Source of the DNA: UBA1046 sp050945515
Lineage (GTDB): Bacteria; Bacillota; Clostridia; Saccharofermentanales; DTU023
Direction of reading: 5' to 3'
Assembly: GCA_050945515.1 (NCBI GenBank)
Contig: JBMNTB010000022.1
Location: 1-28,145 of the forward strand
DNA length: 28,145 bases
Shown here: piece after piece, positions 15,428 to 23,291 of the stretch
How positions within the stretch are numbered: the first letter of the stretch is position 1
Layout of the letters: the number at the start of each line of letters is the position of its first letter
Notes under the pieces: generated by a model
What the model saw: only the letters and a program-made list of their open reading frames with translations
What the model was told of the DNA's origin: nothing
Databases searched by the model: none
Translations under genes and position numbers: made by a program

Positions 15428-15627
15428 GCATTATCTATGGGCAACGCAGTTAATATCTGTTTGCTGTAGGATGGCTGTAGGATGGACAGAAGAAATCGGA
15501 TTTCGGTGGTTGTCCCGGCATCCGGAGTGTATCTGCCGCCTCAGCAGATTATCTCCCAAGTACGGGATGGTATCCTTAAGTACCATAGGTAACCTTCGAG
15601 CAAATCCGGATTGCTAAGCGACCGAAG

Positions 15628-15656
15628 TTGACATAGTATAGGTTACAGAAATTAAT
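15628..15656 (+). promoter_or_regulatory. Probable promoter of the metal-ATPase gene
   Basis: A perfect TTGACA at 15628-15633 is followed after 17-18 bases by ATTAAT/TTAATA (15651-15657) as a fair -10 box. Transcription from here would give a leader of about 180 bases before the ATG at 15844, containing the stem at 15714-15764. Confidence 0.5.
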
Positions 15657-15713
15657 AGCCGGCGGCAATACTCGATAGCTGAGCCGGGAGTAGACTAAAA
15701 CTTACGCAACTAC

Positions 15714-15764
15714 AGATGGCGCAGAACCGGGGCGGATCGAGCCTGTCAGTTTCAAGCGCCATCT
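15714..15764 (+). promoter_or_regulatory. Leader hairpin upstream of the metal ATPase
   Basis: AGATGGCGC at 15714-15722 is exactly complementary to GCGCCATCT at 15756-15764, closing a 33-base loop. It lies in the predicted long leader of a metal-transport gene, where a metal-sensing element would be plausible. I could not match it to a known riboswitch. Confidence 0.4.
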
Positions 15765-15843
15765 AATCCGGTCTGAGTGCCATACCATCAGGGCTGACAA
15801 GACAGGATAATTACCGCCGGCTTGACGATTAGAGGTAGACGAA

Positions 15844-17724
15844 ATGAAGCGGATCCTAGACTTGTTGACTAGCTTCCCGCTGATCCTATTGGGCGGGATT
15901 TTTCTGATTCTCAGTTTTACCCTAGCCCGGATTAATATCGAAATGGTAATCGATCCGGCCTGGGTTACTGTAATTATCAGCGGCCTGCCGGTCTTATATG
16001 CCGCTATCTCCACGTTGATTGCCGGTCCCGGTATCAGCAGGATTTCCTCCGCACTTTTAATCTCGATCGCCATGATCGCCGCCATACTGATCGGTGATGT
16101 ATTTGCTGCCGGTGAAGTCGCTTTCATCATGGCATTGGGAGGTCATCTGGAAGACATAACCGCCCGCAGAGCCAAGAGAGGTCTGCACAAACTGCTGGCG
16201 CTGGCCCCGACTACCGGCCGCCGGATCAAAGAGGATAAGGAAGAAATCATCCCGGTGACTGAAATCCAAACCAATGATATATTGCGTATTTTGCCCGGCG
16301 AAACAGTCCCCGTCGACGGTGTTGTGATCAGCGGTGAGACCTCCATTGATCAGTCGGTCATCACAGGCGAATCGCTGCCGGTAGATAAGAGTGTAGGCGA
16401 TGAGCTTTACAGCGGTACTATCAATTATTTCGGCACCGTTGATTTTCGGGCCGGTCGAGTGGGCGAGGACAGCACCTTGCAAAAACTGATTGAGATGGTG
16501 CAAGAAGCCGAGCAGAAACAAGCCCCGACTCAGCGCATAGCCGACAAATGGGCGAGCTGGCTGGTACCGGTCGCTTTGCTGATAGCCATCATCACCTGGT
16601 TCACAACCCGGGATATTGTGCGCGCTGTTACCGTCCTGATTGTTTTTTGTCCCTGCTCGTTAGTCTTAGCAACACCGACCGCCATTATGGCAGCCATCGG
16701 CCAAGCCGCCAAACACGGCGTGATCATCAAGTCCGGTGCTGCCTTGGAGAAAATGGGGCAGGTGGATAGGATCGCCTTCGACAAAACCGGCACGCTAACC
16801 TACGGCAAGCTCGAGGTCAGCGATGTGATTCCCTTTGATACCGGCTTCGATCAAACCGGACTTCTGCGACTGGCAGCTTCCGCGGAATCGCTCAGCGAGC
16901 ACCCGCTGGGGCAGGCGATTGTCAGCCAGGCCAAGAAGCAGCAACTGGCCCTTACCACGCCCGATACCTTCACTATGTTAGCCGGCCAAGGCATCCGCGC
17001 CAACGTTGCCGGACAAGTGATACTCTGCGGCAGTGAGGGCTATCTGCAGGAGCAGGGAATTGCGATCCAAGATCAGGTGCTGGCGACTTTGCAACAGCTC
17101 AGAACTGAGGGTAAAGCCTCGATCCTGATTGCCGCCGACGGTGAGACAGTTGGTGTCATAGCCCTCTCAGATGTACTGCGACCCGCAGCGGCGGACATGG
17201 TCAGTACTCTCTCTGCCCTGAACACCGAAGTCGTTCTCCTGACCGGCGATAGCCAAATGACGGCTGAGCACTTTGCCGACCGGGCCGGGATTGCGGACGT
17301 CCGGGCCGCCCTTCTTCCGGCTGAGAAAGTTGCCGCTATCAGCGCCCTGCAAAGCTCCGGCCACACCGTCAGCATGATCGGCGATGGTGTTAATGATGCT
17401 CCTGCTCTCAAAACCGCTGATGTCGGTGTCGCCATGGGTGTTATGGGCACAGATATTGCAGCCGATGCGGCGGATATCGTTCTTATGACTGACGATATCA
17501 TGCGGCTGCCCTATCTTAAACGTCTCTCCAACGCCACCGTCAGCACCATCAAGTTTGGCATCACGCTGTCGATGTTGATCAATTTTGCCGCCGTCTTATT
17601 ATCTGTGCTCGGTGTTCTGACTCCTACCAGCGGCGCTCTCGTGCATAATGCCGGCTCTGTAATGGTCATTTCCATCGCCGCCCTACTTTACGACCGCAAA
17701 TTTGAAACAGAAAAGCAGGCCTAG
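15844..17724 (+). CDS. P1B-type heavy-metal-transporting ATPase without N-terminal metal-binding domain
   Basis: This 626-residue membrane pump would export transition metal ions using ATP. Visible parts are membrane helices from residue 10 to about 100, the actuator motif TGES (174-177), the metal-site CPC (269-271), the phosphorylation site DKTGT (313-317), the HP dipeptide (353-354) specific to P1B pumps, and GDGVND in the hinge. The last membrane pair contains GALVHNAGSVMVIS, with N where Zn/Cd pumps have an acidic residue. A Zn/Cd versus Mn/Fe/Co assignment is therefore open. No CxxC metal-binding domain precedes the first helix. The ATG at 15844 has AGAGGTAGA upstream. Its stop TAG shares the CTAG at 17721-17724 with the convergent gene. 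Confidence 0.92.
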   Translation: MKRILDLLTSFPLILLGGIFLILSFTLARINIEMVIDPAWVTVIISGLPVLYAAISTLIAGPGISRISSALLISIAMIAAILIGDVFAAGEVAFIMALGGHLEDITARRAKRGLHKLLALAPTTGRRIKEDKEEIIPVTEIQTNDILRILPGETVPVDGVVISGETSIDQSVITGESLPVDKSVGDELYSGTINYFGTVDFRAGRVGEDSTLQKLIEMVQEAEQKQAPTQRIADKWASWLVPVALLIAIITWFTTRDIVRAVTVLIVFCPCSLVLATPTAIMAAIGQAAKHGVIIKSGAALEKMGQVDRIAFDKTGTLTYGKLEVSDVIPFDTGFDQTGLLRLAASAESLSEHPLGQAIVSQAKKQQLALTTPDTFTMLAGQGIRANVAGQVILCGSEGYLQEQGIAIQDQVLATLQQLRTEGKASILIAADGETVGVIALSDVLRPAAADMVSTLSALNTEVVLLTGDSQMTAEHFADRAGIADVRAALLPAEKVAAISALQSSGHTVSMIGDGVNDAPALKTADVGVAMGVMGTDIAADAADIVLMTDDIMRLPYLKRLSNATVSTIKFGITLSMLINFAAVLLSVLGVLTPTSGALVHNAGSVMVISIAALLYDRKFETEKQA

Positions 17725-18662
17725 CTGTCAATTGTTGGATTTTTTGCCTGACTCTTCCAGTTCAGCAGCAAAATACCAAACGCGACTAGGAGCATTGCAG
17801 CCAATGTCTGCCAGCGCCAGATATTTTCACCCAGCAGAATCCAGGAAAAGATTGCGCCGAAGACCGGCGTCAGGGTATGGAAGATAACCACTTTGGAAAC
17901 ATCATGACGTTTCAGCAGCCAATTCCAGAGTCCATATGCCACAGCTGAGACCAGCATCAGGTGGAAGAGAACCAGACTCTTAGCGAAACCGGGCCAGATC
18001 AGACGCCCGCCGCCCAGATAACCCACCAGTGAGATCAACGTACCGCCGATCAAGAATTGACAGCTGGTCAGAGCAATCGGTTCATGTTTTTTGCCAAAGA
18101 TTTTGGCGGAGATATTGGCCAGGGAATAACAGATCGCCGACAGCAGAATGAAGAATTCGCCATTCCAGCGGAAAGTAAGGCTGAAATCCGTCCCCAGATT
18201 AAGAACTATAACACCAAGCATGCCCAGAAGAATACCGGCTATTTTGCGGCCATTGATAATCTCAATACCGATAATACCCGCAATGATCACGGCAAAGAAA
18301 GTACCGGTTGAGCTAATCAGAGCGCCGGCGGTACCGGAGACGATGGTCAGACCCATGTAGAACAATGAATACTGTCCGGCAGTTTGGGTCAAAGCCATGG
18401 TAATGGCCGGTCCTATCATACCGCGGTAAAAACGAGGTTTCTCGCCTGTTACCAGTCGGCACAGAATCATTGTCAGAAAGCCGCTGCCAAGGAATCTGGT
18501 GCCGGCAAAGAGCAAGATGCTGTAGACATCTGAAGGATCAAGCCGGAAGTATTCATAACCGACTTTGAGGACGGGAGAAGCGCTGCCCCAGAGTGCAGTA
18601 CATAAGATGGCCACTAGAGTTAACAGACCACCACCGCTTGTTTTCTTCTGTTCTTCTGTCAT
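17721..18662 (-). CDS. EamA/DMT family transporter
   Basis: This 313-residue inner-membrane protein has ten predicted helices in two EamA repeats. The first begins LTLVAILCTALWGSASPVLK and the second starts near FILLSAICYSLANISAKIF, ending in TPVFGAIFSWILLGENI and a last helix. Members export or import small metabolites (amino acids, nucleosides, sugars); the substrate is not readable. The ATG at 18662 is chosen because GGAGG lies 6 bases upstream of it. A GTG four codons earlier overlaps that ribosome site. It is convergent with the metal ATPase and shares CTAG for both stops. The ThpR gene is directly upstream on the same strand. Confidence 0.9.
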   Translation of the reverse strand: MTEEQKKTSGGGLLTLVAILCTALWGSASPVLKVGYEYFRLDPSDVYSILLFAGTRFLGSGFLTMILCRLVTGEKPRFYRGMIGPAITMALTQTAGQYSLFYMGLTIVSGTAGALISSTGTFFAVIIAGIIGIEIINGRKIAGILLGMLGVIVLNLGTDFSLTFRWNGEFFILLSAICYSLANISAKIFGKKHEPIALTSCQFLIGGTLISLVGYLGGGRLIWPGFAKSLVLFHLMLVSAVAYGLWNWLLKRHDVSKVVIFHTLTPVFGAIFSWILLGENIWRWQTLAAMLLVAFGILLLNWKSQAKNPTIDS

Positions 18663-18689
18663 TAATTCCTCCACTAATTAAGCGCAGCC

Positions 18690-19229
18690 CTAGACCCGAC
18701 GCAAGATCGGCGTGTAACGCATACCATTGTCGGTGAATTCACTCTTAAAGAGAATGATATTCTGCAACTCGACCGGCTCTGCCGTCACCGGCAGTTCGGC
18801 GGCCAAATCCTCTAGCGGTACACGCAAATGAGTGCGCCTGGCCAAAGTGATATGCGGCAGCCAGGGACGATCGGGGAGAGGCAAGTTATTTTTCTTCAGA
18901 CCCTTGTAGATCTGTTCAAGCATTATGTAACAGCCCTCACTGGCATCCAGCTCAGCAAAGATCAGCTCGCCGTCATTCCTTTTGAATGAACCATAACCTG
19001 CGATCGAGCCGGTGAGTTTCTCCTTGGCAGGGAATTTGGCTCGCATCATCACTTCCTGTGCCAACAGCACATCCGCTTGATCCAGCTCACCCAAGAAGTG
19101 CAGTGTCAAATGCAGATTCTCCGGCTTCGTCAGCGACAAGCGCTCGCTATTAGCCTGCAGCACCCTCTGTGCTGCCAGCAGTGCTTCAACATGCACATCC
19201 GCTAACTTAGCTCCAATAAACAATCTCAT
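18690..19229 (-). CDS. thpR: RNA 2',3'-cyclic 3'-phosphodiesterase (2H family, ThpR/LigT)
   Basis: This 179-residue cytoplasmic enzyme of the 2H phosphoesterase fold carries both catalytic tetrads: H40-L-T42-L and H126-I-T128-L. The N-terminus MRLFIGAKLAD is typical of ThpR (formerly 2'-5' RNA ligase). Members open 2',3'-cyclic phosphates on RNA ends to 2'-phosphates. It is complete and of normal length. It is transcribed leftward, with the DMT transporter gene 27 bases downstream, so the two may be co-transcribed. No tRNA-repair partner is adjacent. Confidence 0.92.
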   Translation of the reverse strand: MRLFIGAKLADVHVEALLAAQRVLQANSERLSLTKPENLHLTLHFLGELDQADVLLAQEVMMRAKFPAKEKLTGSIAGYGSFKRNDGELIFAELDASEGCYIMLEQIYKGLKKNNLPLPDRPWLPHITLARRTHLRVPLEDLAAELPVTAEPVELQNIILFKSEFTDNGMRYTPILRRV

Positions 19230-19669
19230 TGCTTCAGCCTCACAATCATCCGATTAATTATTAATATTTCCCCATTTTACTACTATTGCAATACCAATGC
19301 TAAAAACATTCAGCTTGACCTGAGGTAAATAAAGCCTAAACCGTGTCTGCAGCCTGATCAAGACTATACTATTGCTATAGTAATTACGTCTATACTACAT
19401 GACATCATATAGCGCCCTGTCGTCAAAGCTGTGGCTCAAACTGACCGGATCTGTCCTTGACCTGACCGCTCAGCTACATTGTTACTACAGATCTCGGTTA
19501 TAATAAAACAAGAACGTTCCCGATATTACTAACAATGGGAATTAAACTAATGAACCCTAGAACTCGTGGAGGCCCATGAGGTAGCAGAACTTCCCGGAGT
19601 TGTGGAACCCACGAGCTTCCGGAGACAATAGAACTCAGCATATCAGCATTAGACAATAAGGTCTGAAAA
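19230..19669. other. 440-base divergent gap with possible promoter and structured leader
   Basis: No gene is seen. A perfect TATAAT at 19499-19504 lacks a good -35 box at the right distance (ACATTG at 17 bases). Downstream, CTCGTGG at 19563-19569 pairs exactly with CCACGAG at 19609-19615, and CTTCCCGGAG (from 19590) and CTTCCGGAG (from 19616) repeat nearby. This would be a folded leader of the nicotinamidase-like gene. TTGACC also occurs at 19315 and 19457, without good -10 partners. Confidence 0.4.
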
Positions 19670-20209
19670 ATGGTACAAATAATGTTGGATTTACTTATCG
19701 TGGTCGATATGCAGACGGATTTCATTGAGGGGCCACTTAGCACAGATGAAGCACGCGCCATCCTACCGCGAGTCAAAGAAGTCATCAAGGAATACCGACC
19801 TGAGTGTGTGATCTTTACCCGCGATTCGCATAGGGAAGACTATCTGGAAACCCAAGAGGGTCGTAAACTCCCGGTTCCGCACTGCATCGTTGGCACGCCC
19901 GGCTGGCAGATTCACCCCGAACTGGAAGCACTGCGCCGGAACGAGGCAATCGACAAACCGACTTTCGGCTCCTGGCAACTCGGCGAATATTTGCGCGACC
20001 TCAACACGGCAACCCCGATCCGTTCCATCAAGATAATCGGCGTCTGCACCGATATCTGCGTCATCTCCAATGCCATGCTCCTGCGCGCCGCCCTGCCTGA
20101 AACCGAGATCATAGTTGATGCCAGCGCCTGTGCCGGCGTCACTCCTGAAGCCCATCGCACCGCACTGAACGCCCTCAAAGCTACCCAGACCACCATCCTT
20201 AACGAATAA
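19670..20209 (+). CDS. Nicotinamidase-like cysteine hydrolase (isochorismatase superfamily)
   Basis: This 179-residue cytoplasmic hydrolase has the catalytic triad D13 (VVDMQTDF), K96 (DKPTFGSW) and C130 (GVCTDICV). Putative metal ligands are D52 and H54 in TRDSH, with H71 in PHCIVGTPG. The TRDSH and PHC..GTPGW blocks are those of nicotinamidases (PncA type), which convert nicotinamide to nicotinate for NAD salvage. Other amidases of the superfamily remain possible. The ATG at 19670 is preceded by AAGG; an ATG at 19682 is also in frame. It stands alone, divergent from ThpR, with a weak terminator about 80 bases after its stop. Confidence 0.85.
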   Translation: MVQIMLDLLIVVDMQTDFIEGPLSTDEARAILPRVKEVIKEYRPECVIFTRDSHREDYLETQEGRKLPVPHCIVGTPGWQIHPELEALRRNEAIDKPTFGSWQLGEYLRDLNTATPIRSIKIIGVCTDICVISNAMLLRAALPETEIIVDASACAGVTPEAHRTALNALKATQTTILNE

Positions 20210-20290
20210 GCCACAAACGATCTAAAAAAGTAGATCTTAAACTCGTACAAGAGCAAAACTAAGCGACACTAAAACGAGCAGTAATATCCC

Positions 20291-20309
20291 TGCCAATTTG
20301 GCAATTTTT
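20291..20309 (+). terminator. Short hairpin with T-run after the nicotinamidase-like gene
   Basis: TGCCAA and TTGGCA flank a single T (effective loop 3 bases) and are followed by ATTTTT. The stem is only 5-6 bp, so this is a weak candidate terminator about 80 bases after the stop at 20209. Confidence 0.4.
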
Positions 20310-20876
20310 ACTATGCGACAAATACCTAAATCCGTCAAAAGTGGAATTCAATTCCCAATTCACCGTAAAAAGCAATATTAATAGACTTAATTGTTGAGTT
20401 TTTAGGAACCTTGTATCCGATTGAAATAAAGCAGAGTGCATCACCAAATAAAAACATGGCAAAGCATTTTGGTATTCTCAAAAAAGCTGCAGGATACAAA
20501 ATCGGCAATCAAGTCATACTGTGCCAAATTGATCAGAAAATGTATCTTGACCAGAACCTGATCGCCTATCCGATCGGAGAAATCTAGCCCCCACCACCAA
20601 CCGGCAATTTCCCCCTGAAAGCGGCAAACAGGTCGAGGTCGGCGCCATCGTTATCATACCCGCCGGTTCGACCGACCACCCCGCAAACGCCCCCTAGTCG
20701 GGCTACCTTATGTCGTCACCAAATGCCCAAACTCATTGAAATCAAGGCTTTCAGCGACAATGAAAAAGGATACCATATTCTATCAAAACATGATGTCCTG
20801 TCTGGAAACAGAAATCTTATATTGCTTGAATTTTTGCCTATGGGTGCAAATCAAGGGTGTGTATGGGTGTAAACTT
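20310..20876. other. AT-rich gap with possible gene debris
   Basis: No recognisable gene is seen. Three short frames look protein-like but match nothing I know. One of 43 codons lies at 20456-20587 (MAKHFGILKKAAGYKIGNQV...). A piece up to the TAG ending near 20699 reads EVGAIVIIPAGSTDHPANAP, which resembles the end of a larger protein. One of 49 codons lies at 20723-20872. They lie in different frames, separated by stops, and none has a good ribosome site. The simplest reading is remnants of decayed genes. Confidence 0.35.
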
Positions 20877-21362
20877 TCAATCACCCCACCTTTCGTCGGA
20901 GTGTGAATTTTTGACCGCGGCCCACCAGACCAAAACCTCAGGGCCGTAGTCCTCACCAGATTCGTCTATGAGCTCATGAGCGACATATATATGGGCGTTT
21001 GTACCTTGGCTAGGCTTACCTTTCCCATTTTCAGCCTTTCCGCCATTTTCATTATAGGCCTGACCGTAAAATTTATAAGTTTTATACCCTTTTGCATCCT
21101 CATATTCTTTCCTTGTAATGAATGTATTACTTGCTTTGTCGTAAATTGCTCTCTCCTGGGGCTTTATGCCCGTCGTCAATTCCTGAACTACAAATGCGGT
21201 TTGGGCATTCCTCATGGTTGCGGCATCCGCCGCGACTCTGGCCTTCTCTACCAATCCATTATAAATAGGAATAGCTATCGCTACGAGGACGGCGATGATT
21301 GCGACCACGATAAGTACTTCCATTAGGGTAAAACCTTTATTCTTTCTGATTTTCACTTTCAA
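20877..21362 (-). CDS. Type IV prepilin-like protein (N-methylated pilin)
   Basis: This 161-residue protein has a class III signal. A short basic leader (KVKIRKNKG) ends in Gly before FTLMEVLIVVAIIAVL; glutamate at +5 and the long hydrophobic helix are classic. It is cleaved by a prepilin peptidase and assembled into a pilus or pseudopilus. The C-terminal part is hydrophilic, Gly/Lys-rich, with WWAAVKN near the end. Start codons are TTG at 21362 or GTG at 21356; GGAAG lies 10 bases before the GTG, which favours it. No pilus ATPase, platform or peptidase gene is nearby, so its machinery must be elsewhere. It lies in AT-rich, gene-poor DNA. Confidence 0.85.
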   Translation of the reverse strand: MKVKIRKNKGFTLMEVLIVVAIIAVLVAIAIPIYNGLVEKARVAADAATMRNAQTAFVVQELTTGIKPQERAIYDKASNTFITRKEYEDAKGYKTYKFYGQAYNENGGKAENGKGKPSQGTNAHIYVAHELIDESGEDYGPEVLVWWAAVKNSHSDERWGD

Positions 21363-22000
21363 TTAACTTCCATATTCCTATCAAAGAGTTTTACAACTGC
21401 ACCAACGTAGCTCTATGAAACGGACACTCTTTGCGACTATTTCCCTTTTTATGATATGTTTCCACTAGATGGAAAACGTTGAGTATATCTATATTCTCCT
21501 TCTTTTTTGGCCGTTTTTTACATTATATCAAACACCTCGGCGACTAACAATGCAAAATTCTCCTCTTGCCATCGATAGGTTTTATCAAAAGTAAAGGCTA
21601 ACAAACTCTCTACCAAATCTGTTATTTTGTCGGGTGAAGAATTATATTCTGATCCAATATCCCCACACTACTTCACTTTTTTATTAAGTTATCAATCAGG
21701 GTTTCATCTTCAATTTATGTGATTCCAAAGCTCTTTTTGCCGGCATCTTTTATTGCAGTCCCTGGCATAGGAACGGTTCCCCCAGGAGTAAGGTTTCAGC
21801 TGTAGCTGTACCGGTAACATCGAGGGCTTTGGTTGCAAGTGACGGAAGCCATAGGTAGCGCCTTCGACAAAACAAGACCTCTGGTAATTATTTACTCACC
21901 GTGGCCCAATAAATAAAAACTGCTGAAAGTAGTATCGTTGCCAAGCAAATAAATGTTGCTGAAGCTATCATATTTTTCTCTTTACAAGGAGATATTCCGG
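21363..22000. other. 638-base gap upstream of the prepilin: decayed coding traces
   Basis: No intact gene is seen. On the minus strand, near 21720-21850, protein-like pieces in adjacent frames (LATKALDVTGTATAETLL, then PMPGTAIKDAGKKSFGIT) suggest a frameshifted gene end. A 27-residue minus-strand frame at 21888-21971 (MIASATFICLATILLSAVFI...) would be a single membrane helix, but its ribosome site is poor. The part from 21480 to 21720 is AT-rich and full of stops. Confidence 0.35.
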
Positions 22001-22135
22001 ATGGCAAAATTTACGTACACTTTACAAAGGAGCGTTTCCGAAGATACCGGACCCAGGTTACAATACTACAATGTCTCTATTATACTTAGTACTGTGCGGC
22101 ACAAGGCCGACAAAGGGCAGATGCCAGCAAAATGA
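22001..22135 (+). CDS. Possible 44-residue small protein
   Basis: The ATG at 22001 has AAGGAG about 9 bases upstream, and the frame of 44 codons ends 3 bases before an intrinsic terminator at 22139-22161. It begins MAKFTYTLQRSVSEDTGP and ends HKADKGQMPAK, a basic, soluble-looking peptide with no known motif. The placement of ribosome site, frame and terminator looks like a small transcription unit, yet it could also be the trace of a deleted gene. I do not recognise it. Confidence 0.4.
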   Translation: MAKFTYTLQRSVSEDTGPRLQYYNVSIILSTVRHKADKGQMPAK

Positions 22136-22138
22136 TTG

Positions 22139-22161
22139 AAGTGCCGTAGACGGCACTTTTT
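22139..22161 (+). terminator. Rho-independent terminator upstream of the ABC-2 exporter operon
   Basis: AAGTGCCG at 22139-22146 and CGGCACTT at 22151-22158 form a perfect 8-bp stem with a 4-base loop (TAGA), ending in five T (22157-22161). It follows the 44-residue frame at once and insulates the exporter operon that starts 66 bases later. Confidence 0.8.
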
Positions 22162-22226
22162 GAGTAAGATAGCAAAACTAATAAAACTGGTAAAATCGTT
22201 AAGGACCGACCAAGGGAGATACCTAC

Positions 22227-23162
22227 ATGATAATTGAAGTAAATGGTCTGACAAAAAAATACGGCGACCTGGTCGCAGTAGATAATTTTGACCTCCAGGT
22301 GGCGGAGGGGGAAATCTTGGGGCTGCTCGGGCCGAACGGCTCCGGCAAGACTACGGTAATCAATACCATCCTCTCGCTGCTCCGCTACCAGAGTGGTGAG
22401 ATCAAGGTCTTCGGCGAACAGCTGGATCCCGACCGCTACGATCTCAAAGCCAGGATCGGTGTCGTACCGCAGGAGCTGGCATTCTTCACGAATCTAACTG
22501 TCTATCAGAACATCGACTATTTCTGCGGCCTCTATATCAACGACAAGGCCCAGCGCCGTCAATATGTCGATGGCGCCATCCAATATGTCGATATCAATAA
22601 ATACCGCAAATTCCTGCCCAAGCAGCTCTCCGGCGGCCTCAAGCGCCGGCTCAATGTCGCTTGCGGCATTGCGCACCGACCGGAACTGATCTTTCTCGAC
22701 GAGCCGACAGTAGCGGTGGATGCCCAGAGCCGGCAGTTCCTGCTCGACAATATCAAGAACCTGCGCGACCACGGCTCGACCATAGTCTACACGACACATT
22801 ATCTCGAAGAAGCCGAGTATCTCTGTGACCGCATCGTCATCATGGATGCCGGCCGCAGCATTGCCAGCGGCACCGCCAACGAGCTGAAGCACGGCATCAC
22901 CGTCAAAGAGAAGGTGACGGTTACCTTCGATCAGGACTATGAAAATATCGAAGAGAGCCTCAACGCCCTCAGCAATGTGCTCGACGTCCGCAAGCTGGAC
23001 GAGCGCAAATATCTGATCCGCTTCCAAGAGTCTAATTCCAATCTCAAAAAGCTCCTGGACTACTTCAGCCGGCAAGGCATCAACTTTCTCGAAGTGTACA
23101 ATGAGCTGCCCTCGTTAAACGATGTTTTCTTCGAGTTGACAGGCAAGGAGCTAAGGGAGTGA
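22227..23162 (+). CDS. ABC exporter ATPase, LnrL/YfiL-like
   Basis: This 311-residue ATPase has Walker A GPNGSGKTT, the Q-loop VVPQELAFF, signature LSGGLKRRLNVACG, Walker B LIFLDEPTVAVD and H-loop YTTHYLEEAE. A C-terminal extension of about 90 residues follows, as in drug and polyene exporters. Two ABC-2 permeases follow. The gene set and lengths (about 311, 351 and 381) resemble Bacillus LnrLMN, the linearmycin-resistance exporter; this is an architectural comparison only. GGGAGA precedes the ATG at 22227. No two-component regulator is adjacent. An unusual GC-rich 129-base spacer separates it from the first permease gene. Confidence 0.9.
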   Translation: MIIEVNGLTKKYGDLVAVDNFDLQVAEGEILGLLGPNGSGKTTVINTILSLLRYQSGEIKVFGEQLDPDRYDLKARIGVVPQELAFFTNLTVYQNIDYFCGLYINDKAQRRQYVDGAIQYVDINKYRKFLPKQLSGGLKRRLNVACGIAHRPELIFLDEPTVAVDAQSRQFLLDNIKNLRDHGSTIVYTTHYLEEAEYLCDRIVIMDAGRSIASGTANELKHGITVKEKVTVTFDQDYENIEESLNALSNVLDVRKLDERKYLIRFQESNSNLKKLLDYFSRQGINFLEVYNELPSLNDVFFELTGKELRE

Positions 23163-23291
23163 CGAAGGCGCCATCCGGTTGTCCCGGCTACCCGGCCCAT
23201 GGGGATTGCCGCACCAAGGCCGGCGATACAGGCCCCACCCGGCACCCGGCCCGACCGACTGCTGCACATTATAGAAGGAGCCGCCAATTAA
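23163..23291. other. GC-rich 129-base intra-operon spacer
   Basis: This spacer is visibly richer in G and C than the flanking genes, crowded with CCGG/GGCC motifs that can form several competing stems. It contains GGTTGTCCCGGC (23177-23188), also found at 15508-15519. GAAGGAG at its end is the ribosome site for the permease. No coding content is recognised. Confidence 0.5.

Larger units (their letters stand above)
15428..15843. other. 416-base gap upstream of the metal ATPase: promoter, leader and weak small frame
   Basis: No convincing gene is visible. An 11-base direct repeat (GCTGTAGGATG) occurs twice at about 15463-15484. A 48-codon frame at 15471-15617 starts inside it but shows no protein-like features. 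GGTTGTCCCGGC at 15508-15519 recurs at 23177-23188. The right half holds the promoter and hairpin described separately. Confidence 0.5.

Noticed and set aside
15700..15843. NiCo (czcD-type) riboswitch before the metal ATPase
   Set aside because: A stem is present, but I could not find the conserved junction motifs of that class.
17073..17501. 142-codon minus-strand frame within the metal ATPase
   Set aside because: It is a Ser/Ala/Arg-rich shadow of the conserved P-domain, with no independent signal.
20259..20462. 67-codon minus-strand frame after the nicotinamidase-like gene
   Set aside because: It has no ribosome site, no motif, and its composition does not look coding.
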